A program made the position numbers and the translations under genes. Of a stretch of 12,498 nucleotides of DNA, positions 6,419 through 12,319 are shown in pieces. Source of the DNA: JBHIER01 sp046760705 [NCBI: bacterium] (GTDB lineage Bacteria; JBHIER01; G020348925); NCBI GenBank assembly GCA_046760705.1, contig JBHIER010000042.1, positions 1-12,498 on the forward strand, given 5' to 3'. Positions within the stretch are counted from its first letter, which is position 1, and every line of letters begins with the position of its first letter. A model generated the notes under the pieces. The model was given only the letters and a program-made list of their open reading frames with translations. It searched no databases and had not been told where the DNA came from.

Positions 6419-7913
6419 GGGGACACACATTGGCGATCCGGTGGCCTTGGTGGCGTTCGTAAGCTATCTGATCTTCATGGTTCTCATCGGGATTTTCGCG
6501 GCCAAATTTGTCTCCGGCTCCTTGGGCGACTTCTTTCTCGGCGGCCGGAGGATGAAGGATTACGTGGTAGCCCTGAGCGCGGTGGTTTCAGGCAGGTCGG
6601 CCTGGCTCATCCTCGGTGTGAGCGGCCTGGCCTACGTGCGCGGTGTCTCGGCGGTGTGGGCGGTAGTGGGGTACATTCTCGTGGAGCTTTTTCTTTTCCT
6701 CTTCGTGGGCAAGCGACTGCGGCGCTACACGGCCAGAAGGGGGGACATCACCCTCCCGGACTTCTTCGAGTCGCGATTCAAGGACAATCGGCACATTCTG
6801 CGGGTCGTTTCTGCGGTCATCATCGTCGTCTTCATGGTCGCCTATGTTTCGGCGCAGTTGACTGCTGGGGGCAAGGCATTCTCTTCCAGCTTCGGCCTCT
6901 CTCCGATGGAGGGGCTGTGGCTCACGGCCGGGATAGTGCTCATCTACACGATGCTGGGAGGTTTTTTGGCCGTCTCTCTGACCGATGTCCTGCAGGCGAT
7001 CTTCATGCTCATTGGATTGGTCGTATTGCCGTGGGTGGCTATCGCCCGGTTTGGTGGGCTGGAGAGGGTAATCGCCCAGTTGGGGTCGGCCGACGCTCTC
7101 ATGCTCGACCCTTGGTCTGTGGGTCTGGGTGGGCTGGTAGGTTTTATCGGCATTGGCCTCGGCTCTCCGGGCAACCCTCACATCTTGGTCCGATACATGT
7201 CTGTGGAGAACCCGGCCCAGCTCCGAAGGTCGGCTCTGCTGGGCACCGTGTGGAACGTGCTCATGGCCTGGGGGGCCATACTGACCGGCTTAGTGGGACG
7301 GGCTACTTACCCGGCCAGAGAGATTCTGCCCTCTGCCGACACCGAAAATCTGTACACTTTTTTGGCGGCGAGCCACTTTCCTCCGCTCTTCTTCGGTCTG
7401 ACGGTGGCGGCCGTCTTCGCCGCCATCATGTCCACGGCCGACTCGCAACTTTTGGTAGCCTCCTCTGGCGCCGTCAGGGATATCTACCAGAGGCTGTTCA
7501 AACAGGGCTCGGACCTTTCGGGGCCTGAGATGGTAGCCATCAGCCGGGTCACAGTCTTCGTTCTCGTACTTTTGGCTATTGGGCTGGGGGTGGTGGCCAA
7601 AGGTCTCATCTTCTGGCTCGTTCTCTTCGCCTGGGGTGGCCTCGGGGCCTCCTTCGGTCCGGCGGTGATTCTGTCCCTCTTCTGGTCCAGGATCACCCGG
7701 TGGGGAGTTCTGGCCGGTTTTCTCTCCGGAACAGCGGTGACCGTCTTCTGGCGTCTTATCCCGGCCCTGAAGGCCATCACATACGAGCTCGTCCCCGGTT
7801 TCATTGTCTCGGCACTGCTGGTGGTTGGCGTCAGCCTGTTGACCGCCCCTCCCCCGGAGGCCCGCCTCGAAATCCAGCTCATCAGCCCCACATACAGGTT
7901 CGGACGAAAATAG
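6408..7913 (+). CDS. SSS-family (PutP-like) sodium:solute symporter
   Basis: The 501-residue product is an integral membrane transporter of the solute:sodium symporter family with about 13 helices. Recognisable blocks are FFLGGRRMKDYVVALSAV near the first helices, DITLPDFFESRF, LTAGGKAFSSSFGLS, MLGGFLAVSLTDVLQAIFM, GSPGNPHILVRYM and FAAIMSTADSQLLVASS. In the last, S342 and T343 align with the sodium-site Ser340/Thr341 of E. coli PutP. In contrast, the SGRSAWL segment places G62 and R63 where PutP has the sodium-linked Asp55 and Met56. The substrate is therefore uncertain; proline or another small organic solute is plausible, but I would not assign it. Translation is coupled to the 34-codon ORF upstream through an 11-base overlap and a GGAGG site at 6397-6401. 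Confidence 0.92.
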   Translation: MGGEGTHIGDPVALVAFVSYLIFMVLIGIFAAKFVSGSLGDFFLGGRRMKDYVVALSAVVSGRSAWLILGVSGLAYVRGVSAVWAVVGYILVELFLFLFVGKRLRRYTARRGDITLPDFFESRFKDNRHILRVVSAVIIVVFMVAYVSAQLTAGGKAFSSSFGLSPMEGLWLTAGIVLIYTMLGGFLAVSLTDVLQAIFMLIGLVVLPWVAIARFGGLERVIAQLGSADALMLDPWSVGLGGLVGFIGIGLGSPGNPHILVRYMSVENPAQLRRSALLGTVWNVLMAWGAILTGLVGRATYPAREILPSADTENLYTFLAASHFPPLFFGLTVAAVFAAIMSTADSQLLVASSGAVRDIYQRLFKQGSDLSGPEMVAISRVTVFVLVLLAIGLGVVAKGLIFWLVLFAWGGLGASFGPAVILSLFWSRITRWGVLAGFLSGTAVTVFWRLIPALKAITYELVPGFIVSALLVVGVSLLTAPPPEARLEIQLISPTYRFGRK

Positions 7914-7928
7914 AACGCCGATTGGAGC

Positions 7929-7946
7929 CGCGCTTTCCGAAGCGCG
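7929..7946. other. Short GC-rich hairpin after the symporter
   Basis: CGCGCTT and AAGCGCG form a perfect seven-pair stem closing a TCCG tetraloop, 16 bases after the symporter stop. It may protect the mRNA 3' end or act as a weak terminator, but no U-tract follows (CATGAGGTTT comes next), so an intrinsic terminator is not well supported. The rest of 7947-8121 is AT-rich, with nothing further that I recognise. Confidence 0.35.
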
Positions 7947-8121
7947 CATGAGGTTTCTCGGATATGAGTCCGCAGCTTTAGTATCTGGTCTTTTGTTCTT
8001 TGCCTCTCGCCGATTCTTAACCTTCTAATGCCGTCTTTGCCCTCTTCTCCCCTCTCATAAAGCATAGTGATTTTTGCCATTCAAGAGTTTATGTTTGCTT
8101 ACGATTAAAAGAGGAATTGGT

Positions 8122-8523
8122 ATGAAAAGAATAATCCTTGCCTCTGCCGTCATATTTATCATCTCCCTTGGTTATATTGGTTATAGCGCTATCAGAAACC
8201 ACGGTCATAGCAGAAACAATAGTCGTAATAGTATCCGAAACAATGATTACATCAGTATCAGAGATCATCAAGAGTGGGCAGACAGTTATTGTGGTCTTGT
8301 TGATATTGATGTGACGCTTTCCTCCATCCCTGAGTTGAATGAGGTTGTAGCTGTGACTGCCACTTTTACTGTCATAAAAGACCTTCGGGATCACGAGCCG
8401 ACGGATGAGGCACGAATTACCTTACCGACAGGGTTAAAATTTGTAAGTCAACGGGGCCAATCACATTCAATTCAAGGCGGTATCGGATATCAAGCTGCCT
8501 GCCTCGATTGTGGTTCAAGTTGA
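8122..8523 (+). CDS. N-terminal fragment of the interrupted exported protein
   Basis: The 133-codon frame contains a lipophilic signal sequence at residues 1-24, then a low-complexity Asn/Arg/Ser stretch (about 27-46), then a beta-sandwich-like segment ending TARITLPTGLKFVSQ-type sequence (read here as DEARITLPTGLKFVSQ). Sequence after residue 111 (GQSHSIQGG onward) looks out of frame, because the same DNA in the next frame gives sensible protein (DIKLPASIVVQVEDDGEWEE). Base composition is more AT-rich than in the flanking operons. ATG 8122 is preferred over the upstream ATG at 8074 because it has a ribosome binding site and begins the signal peptide. Confidence 0.55.
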   Translation: MKRIILASAVIFIISLGYIGYSAIRNHGHSRNNSRNSIRNNDYISIRDHQEWADSYCGLVDIDVTLSSIPELNEVVAVTATFTVIKDLRDHEPTDEARITLPTGLKFVSQRGQSHSIQGGIGYQAACLDCGSS

Positions 8524-9082
8524 AGATGATGGTGAATGGGAGGAAGTAAGGTCGATCCATCCTCGCTCCCATTGGGCAGTCGATCTGGTGGACTTGTCTG
8601 GATATCTTCAGGGGAATGAGAAGGATGTGAGGCTGAAGCTCTATTGGACGGCCCATCACAAGATCGATTATGCTGGGCTGATGAGGGAGGTTCCGGCGCA
8701 GAGTCATGCCCAGCCGTGCTCTCTGCTGTCGGCAGTCCATTCCACAGAGGGTTCTGTCACAGACAGACTGGATGCGATCGACCAATGGTATGCTGAGTTG
8801 GTCCCCCAGGACACTTTGACCCTTTCCTTTTCGTCCAATCCTGTGGATGGAAATAAGGCCAGAGACTTCGTCCTGGTAGCCAGAGGTCATTATGTGATGG
8901 GGGACAGCATGGGTGGGCCTTTGCCCAAGGCCCTTTCGATCACGCCCCCGGAGTTGCCCTCAGAATTTTTCCTCTCCCAGAACTATCCTAACCCCTTTAA
9001 CCCCGTTACTACCATCCGCTACGCCCTGCCGGAGGCGAGAAGCCAGATGCAAGAAGCAAGATGTCCATCCACGTCACCCTGA
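8510..9082 (+). CDS. Middle fragment of the interrupted exported protein
   Basis: The frame is open from 8447, and GTG 8510 is only its first start codon. Upstream in-frame residues (FKAVSDIKLPASIVVQVE) are plausible protein, and no ribosome binding site precedes 8510, so this is a continuation, not a separate gene. It carries a beta-rich domain (HWAVDLVDLSGYLQGNEKDV, LYWTAHHKIDYAGL), a Pro/Gly-rich hinge, and the start of the sorting domain (SQNYPNPFNPVTTIRYALPE). It then runs into a repeat-encoded RSQMQEARCPSTSP tail and a stop at 9080-9082, instead of continuing into the domain. Confidence 0.55.
   Translation: MVQVEDDGEWEEVRSIHPRSHWAVDLVDLSGYLQGNEKDVRLKLYWTAHHKIDYAGLMREVPAQSHAQPCSLLSAVHSTEGSVTDRLDAIDQWYAELVPQDTLTLSFSSNPVDGNKARDFVLVARGHYVMGDSMGGPLPKALSITPPELPSEFFLSQNYPNPFNPVTTIRYALPEARSQMQEARCPSTSP
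9038..9065 (+). repeat. 14-bp imperfect tandem duplication causing a frameshift
   Basis: AGAAGCCAGATGCA (9038-9051) is followed directly by AGAAGCAAGATGTC (9052-9065); the first 12 bases match at 11 positions. Fourteen is not a multiple of three, and removing one unit puts the upstream frame (LPEA) in register with the downstream frame (VTLKIYN). The duplication therefore accounts for the second frame change in the secreted-protein gene. Similar AGAAGCAAGATGC-type units occur, as I recall, as dispersed repeats in some bacterial genomes. Confidence 0.75.
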
Positions 9083-9270
9083 AGATTTACAACTTGCTCG
9101 GTCAGGAGGTGCGGACATTGGTTAGACTGAAAGAAGCTGGATATTACACCGTCATATGGGACAGTCAGGACGATCGGGGCTTGGATGTCTCCAGCGGGAT
9201 CTACTTCTATCGGTTGTCTGTAGACAGTGGTCGGTGGGCGGATACCAAGCGCATGGTGCTGCTGAAATAA
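9061..9270 (+). CDS. C-terminal fragment of the interrupted exported protein (rest of sorting domain)
   Basis: This 69-codon frame encodes VTLKIYNLLGQEVRTLV, then EAGYYTVIWDSQDDRG and SSGIYFYRL, ending KRMVLLK. It is the second half of the FlgD-Ig-like C-terminal domain whose first half lies in the preceding frame. ATG 9061 falls inside the second copy of a duplicated 14-mer and has no proper ribosome binding site, so independent translation is unlikely. Canonical domains run from LPE directly into VTLKIYN, which supports joining the two frames. Confidence 0.55.
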   Translation: MSIHVTLKIYNLLGQEVRTLVRLKEAGYYTVIWDSQDDRGLDVSSGIYFYRLSVDSGRWADTKRMVLLK

Positions 9271-9293
9271 GGTCAGCGTGTAGGGAGGTCAGA

Positions 9294-9326
9294 GGCCGCT
9301 GAGGTTTCCCCCTCGGCGGCCTTTTT
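9294..9326 (+). terminator. Intrinsic terminator after the exported-protein gene
   Basis: GGCCGCTGAGG (9294-9304) pairs with CCTCGGCGGCC (9311-9321) to give 11 pairs including one G-U wobble, with loop TTTCCC and TTTTT at 9322-9326. It lies 24 bases after the stop of the sorting-domain frame and is a textbook Rho-independent terminator. Confidence 0.92.
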
Positions 9327-9339
9327 GTTCAAAAAAAGG

Positions 9340-9368
9340 TTGACTATGAGCCGCCTTTGTTGTATTCT
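9340..9368 (+). promoter_or_regulatory. Promoter of the metallopeptidase-like gene
   Basis: TTGACT at 9340-9345 and TATTCT at 9363-9368 are separated by 17 bases and lie just after the terminator. Transcription would begin near 9375, leaving a leader of about 70 bases before GTG 9447. The placement makes the peptidase gene an independent transcription unit. Confidence 0.72.
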
Positions 9369-9446
9369 AAAAGGCCACGACGATATCGCTATCCTCCGTG
9401 CGGATGGCGAAACAGGTGTCCTCTCTTTTCCGAAAGGAGTTTTGTC

Positions 9447-11594
9447 GTGAAGCGATTATTGTATGTATGGATGAACCTCACTGCTGCGCTCCAGTGGACC
9501 CTTCGGGGCGGGGCGGTGGGACTGCTGAGCCTGGTGTTGGTCTTCTCACTCGTAACGGAAGGGATTGGAATGGCTCAAGTCACTTTCATCGACGAGGCGC
9601 AGATGGGGGCCGTGGTCGACGATCTTGTGGCCACCCACGGTGAGGGTGAACGCGCCAGGATTGAGAAGGGTGTGCGTCAAGTGGCCCAGTTCTGGAGGGA
9701 GGAGGACGGCAGCGGGGAGGAGTTTGCCCAGTTTTGCAAAGAGTACTACATCGCAGATCCAAAATCTCTTCAAGAGACGGCTGACCGATACGAAGCCGTC
9801 TTCGAGAGTATTTTTGGACACTTGAGGGAGATGAGGCGGGACCTGCACTGGCACCTCGATGTAGAAACTGGTCCAATCCTTCCCGTTGATTATCTGTTCG
9901 CCCAATATTCGCCCTGGGCCCACGTCAACGAGGACTTTTTCAGGACGAAGATTGCTTTCGCTACCCTTTTGAATTTCCCCCTCTATACCCTGAAGGAGCG
10001 TTTGCAACTGGGGCCAACGTGGACGCGGGAGCAGTGGGCCCAGGCCCGTCTCGTTGAGACCTTCTCCGCCCGGGTTCCGCCTGAGGTGTCGCAGCAAATC
10101 AACCGGGCCTTTGTCACGGCTGACAACTACATCAGCCAATACAATATTTACATGCATCACCTGCTGACTCCCGATGGAGGTCGGCCATTTTCCAAAGGGC
10201 TCAAGCTGATCAGCCACTGGAATCTGCGCGATGAACTGAAGGCCCTATATGCCGACCCGGAGGGGCTGCCCAAGCAGGAGATGATCTACCAGGTGATGGA
10301 AAAGATCATCAGGCAGCAGATCCCGGCGGCCGTGATAAACAACCCGGCTGTGGACTGGACCCTGGCCACCAACGAGGTGACCATCTCCCCGGTGGTCGAT
10401 GGGGATGTCCCGGCCGCATGGAAAGGGGAAGGAGAGCCTGGAACCGTTGTTGACAGTGCACCGGAGCCGGATACCCGGTATGCGCACCTGCTGGATATCT
10501 TCAAAGCGGAGCGCGGGGCCGATCCGTACTATCCGACCATGCCCACCATGATGGACCGCCGGTTTCAGAGGGACCGGGAGATTCCGGAGGCCAGGGTGGA
10601 AGCACTTTTTGAATCCGTGCTCACTTCTCCTGCCCTCGCTAAGACTGCCAGACTGATTGCGCAGCGGCTGGGTCGCAAACTCCGTCCCTTCGACATCTGG
10701 TACAACGGATTCAAGGCGCGAGGGGCTTACAAAGAGGAAGAGTTGGACAAAATCGTCTCCCAGAAGTACCCGACGGTAGAGTCCTTTCAGGCCGACCTTC
10801 CCAATTTGCTCCGCAAGCTGGGGTTTTCCGAGGAGACAGCGCAATTCTTGGTTTCCAAGATTGCCGTTGACCCGTCCCGGGGAGCCGGACATGCCATGGG
10901 CCCAGGCCGGCGGGTGGATAAAGCCCACTTACGCACAAGGATCCCATCCACCGGCATGAACTACAAGGGGTACAATATTGCCCTCCACGAGTTCGGCCAC
11001 AATGTTGAGCAGGTCTTCTCTTTGAACAGGGTTGATCATACCCTATTGCGGGGAGTGCCCAATACCGCCTTCACCGAAGGGTTCGCCTTCGTCTTCCAGT
11101 CTCGCGATTTGGAGCTGCTGGGTCTCACCAAGGAAGACCCTATGGCTGAACATTTGAAGGCCCTGGACAACCTGTGGGCAACCGCTGAGATTGCCAGTGT
11201 GGCCCTGGTGGATATGGGGGTCTGGCATTGGATGTATGACCATCCCGAGGCCAGTCCACGGGAACTAAAAGAAGCGGTGATCGATATCGCTAAAGATATC
11301 TGGAACCGTTACTACGCTCCGATCTTTGGAATTGAAGACTTCGATCTCTTGGCCATCTATTCCCACATGATCGACGCGGGCCTCTATCTGCCCGACTACC
11401 CTCTGGGTTACATCATCGCCTTTCAGGTGGAAGAGCATATGAGGAAGGGCAACCTGGCTGAGGAGATGGAGCGGATGTGCCGCCTGGGTTCCGTCACGCC
11501 AGATCTGTGGATGCAGCAAGCAGTTGGCCAGCCCATCTCCGTCGAGCCGATGCTTCAGGCAGCGGAAGAGGCATTGGAGGTGATTAAAGAGTGA
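9447..11594 (+). CDS. Exported HExxH zinc metallopeptidase-like protein (M3-like gluzincin)
   Basis: The gene encodes 715 residues from GTG 9447, chosen because AAAGGAG at 9433-9439 is seven bases upstream and the hydrophobic signal segment follows (about residues 21-37, possible cleavage after GMA at 41-43). The ORF is open further upstream from ATG 9357, but that would place the promoter inside the gene. The mature part is mainly helical, with about 470 residues before the active site. The catalytic motif is ALHEFGHNVEQ, with zinc ligands H514 and H518 and catalytic E515. FTEGFAFVFQ supplies the likely third ligand E544, 26 residues after H518. This spacing and the overall helical character resemble family M3 (thimet/oligoendopeptidase clan MA), so a peptide-degrading enzyme of the envelope or outside is likely. 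Substrate and exact family are unknown. Confidence 0.85.
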   Translation: MKRLLYVWMNLTAALQWTLRGGAVGLLSLVLVFSLVTEGIGMAQVTFIDEAQMGAVVDDLVATHGEGERARIEKGVRQVAQFWREEDGSGEEFAQFCKEYYIADPKSLQETADRYEAVFESIFGHLREMRRDLHWHLDVETGPILPVDYLFAQYSPWAHVNEDFFRTKIAFATLLNFPLYTLKERLQLGPTWTREQWAQARLVETFSARVPPEVSQQINRAFVTADNYISQYNIYMHHLLTPDGGRPFSKGLKLISHWNLRDELKALYADPEGLPKQEMIYQVMEKIIRQQIPAAVINNPAVDWTLATNEVTISPVVDGDVPAAWKGEGEPGTVVDSAPEPDTRYAHLLDIFKAERGADPYYPTMPTMMDRRFQRDREIPEARVEALFESVLTSPALAKTARLIAQRLGRKLRPFDIWYNGFKARGAYKEEELDKIVSQKYPTVESFQADLPNLLRKLGFSEETAQFLVSKIAVDPSRGAGHAMGPGRRVDKAHLRTRIPSTGMNYKGYNIALHEFGHNVEQVFSLNRVDHTLLRGVPNTAFTEGFAFVFQSRDLELLGLTKEDPMAEHLKALDNLWATAEIASVALVDMGVWHWMYDHPEASPRELKEAVIDIAKDIWNRYYAPIFGIEDFDLLAIYSHMIDAGLYLPDYPLGYIIAFQVEEHMRKGNLAEEMERMCRLGSVTPDLWMQQAVGQPISVEPMLQAAEEALEVIKE

Positions 11595-11701
11595 GGCTTT
11601 TAATGCTCTGGATTTGTCCTCCAAGCTCTCGATAGCGCCCATCGAAAGAACTTGGCTATTAAACGTCCAGTGGAAATTGTCAGCTTTGCATAACCGAAAG
11701 G

Positions 11702-11730
11702 TTCACCTTCGCATAATGGATTGATACAAT
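11702..11730 (+). promoter_or_regulatory. Candidate promoter of the small exported hypothetical gene
   Basis: TTCACC (11702-11707) and TACAAT (11725-11730) are separated by 17 bases; the -10 matches consensus at five of six positions and the -35 at four. It overlaps the TTG at 11721 that would open the longest version of the following ORF, so a downstream start such as GTG 11754 is more likely. Confidence 0.45.
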
Positions 11731-11753
11731 TTTCACCCATTGTGCAGGTATAT

Positions 11754-12101
11754 GTGACCAGATCCCTTTATTCCCGTATTTTCCTCCTATTACTTATTTA
11801 TCTCATAGCTTTCCCTCTTTTGGGTAGCTCCTATTCACCAGAAGATATGAGTAATACGGACAAATGCTATATTGGCGAAACGCGAAAGTATATATTCTGC
11901 TTGGACAATCAGCTTGAAAAGAGATGGATAAAAGAGAAGACAGGGCCTCACACATTCTGTTTTCTTAGTGAAGGATACATAATTCTGATTGATGAGAACA
12001 ATTATCTAATCCTAAATATTCATGAAGGTGATACGCTTTATCGTAAAACCCTCGGAATAGCCCAAATGGCTTTACAAGAAACAATAAGGAGATTACAGTA
12101 A
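11754..12101 (+). CDS. Small exported hypothetical protein, possibly a PQQ-like repeat fragment
   Basis: I do not recognise this gene. From GTG 11754 it encodes 115 residues: a basic N-terminus (MTRSLYSR), a strong hydrophobic segment (IFLLLLIYLIAFPLLG), then about 85 mostly beta-like residues. RKYIFCLDNQLEKRWIKE followed by GYIILIDENNYLILNIHEGD resembles a single pair of PQQ/beta-propeller strands (display of a value, then Leu-Asp and Arg-Trp), so it could be a remnant or a one-blade relative of a propeller protein. Earlier in-frame starts are TTG 11721 and GTG 11742, but a likely -10 box lies at 11725-11730. Base composition is clearly more AT-rich than in the upstream peptidase gene. Three cysteines are present. 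Confidence 0.5.
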   Translation: MTRSLYSRIFLLLLIYLIAFPLLGSSYSPEDMSNTDKCYIGETRKYIFCLDNQLEKRWIKEKTGPHTFCFLSEGYIILIDENNYLILNIHEGDTLYRKTLGIAQMALQETIRRLQ

Positions 12102-12106
12102 GTTCG

Positions 12107-12129
12107 GGAAAACAGAAAGAGCGTTTTCC
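12107..12129. repeat. Inverted repeat directly after the small exported gene
   Basis: GGAAAAC at 12107-12113 and GTTTTCC at 12123-12129 are perfect reverse complements with a nine-base loop, beginning six bases after the stop. The AT-rich stem is weak and only AATATTTCC follows, so a terminator is possible but not convincing. Confidence 0.35.
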
Positions 12130-12184
12130 AATATTTCCTTCCGATTTTCATAAAAACGATTCCCATGCCTGGACTAATCCCAGT

Positions 12185-12319
12185 ATGTCTGAAAAAGGAA
12201 AAGAGAAATCCTCGTATGCTTTAAGACTGAGCATCGATCCATATCGAGAATCGATTGAAAGAGATTCACTCCAGATGCATCGCCAATTACTTAATAAAGG
12301 GGAAATTAAACATGGCTGA
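12185..12319 (+). CDS. Possible 44-residue hypothetical ORF overlapping the AIM24-like start
   Basis: The frame from 12047 to 12319 is free of stops, with ATG 12185 as its only usual start. It encodes a hydrophilic, charged peptide (MSEKGKEKSSYALRLSIDP, then YRESIERDSLQMHRQLLNKG). It ends at TGA 12317-12319, overlapping the AIM24-like ATG at 12312 by eight bases. No ribosome binding site precedes ATG 12185. The open frame upstream (FPIFPSDFHKNDSHAWTNPS) raises the alternative that this is the out-of-frame tail of the preceding small gene after a frameshift. I do not recognise it. Confidence 0.25.
   Translation: MSEKGKEKSSYALRLSIDPYRESIERDSLQMHRQLLNKGEIKHG

Larger units (their letters stand above)
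8122..9270 (+). pseudogene. Exported protein with C-terminal sorting (FlgD-like) domain, interrupted by two frame changes
   Basis: Three overlapping frames read as one protein of about 380 residues. It has a signal peptide (MKRIILASAVIFIISLGYIG), an Asn/Arg-rich linker, a beta-rich region (DIDVTLSSIPELNEVVAVTA), a middle domain ending in a hinge, and a C-terminal domain starting FFLSQNYPNPFNPVTTIRYAL and finishing SSGIYFYRLSVD and KRMVLLK. That C-terminal block is the FlgD-Ig-like/type IX-sorting-style domain of many secreted surface proteins. The frame changes from 1 to 2 between 8447 and 8523 and returns between 9038 and 9082. The first could be one extra G in GGGG (8453-8456) or a larger rearrangement. 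The second matches a 14-bp tandem duplication. The gene may be inactive, or the assembly may contain errors. The ribosome binding site GAGGAATTGGT precedes ATG 8122. Confidence 0.72.

Noticed and set aside
6656-7528. 290-codon plus-strand frame inside the symporter gene
   Set aside because: It is an alternate frame of the SSS transporter, rich in Gly/Arg/His without domains. The symporter frame has conserved motifs throughout.
7484-8080. Minus-strand open frame covering the symporter end and intergenic region
   Set aside because: Most of it is antisense to the conserved transporter C-terminus, and the translation is Arg/Pro/Thr-rich with no recognisable motif.
8190-8260. Short repeats in the Asn/Arg-rich linker (AGAAACAAT-like units)
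   Set aside because: The copies are few, irregular and imperfect. They look like low-complexity coding sequence, not a defined repeat array.
11621-11655. Terminator after the metallopeptidase gene (CCAAG...CTTGG)
   Set aside because: Only five outer and four inner pairs form, with large internal loops and no U-tract; it is too weak to call.
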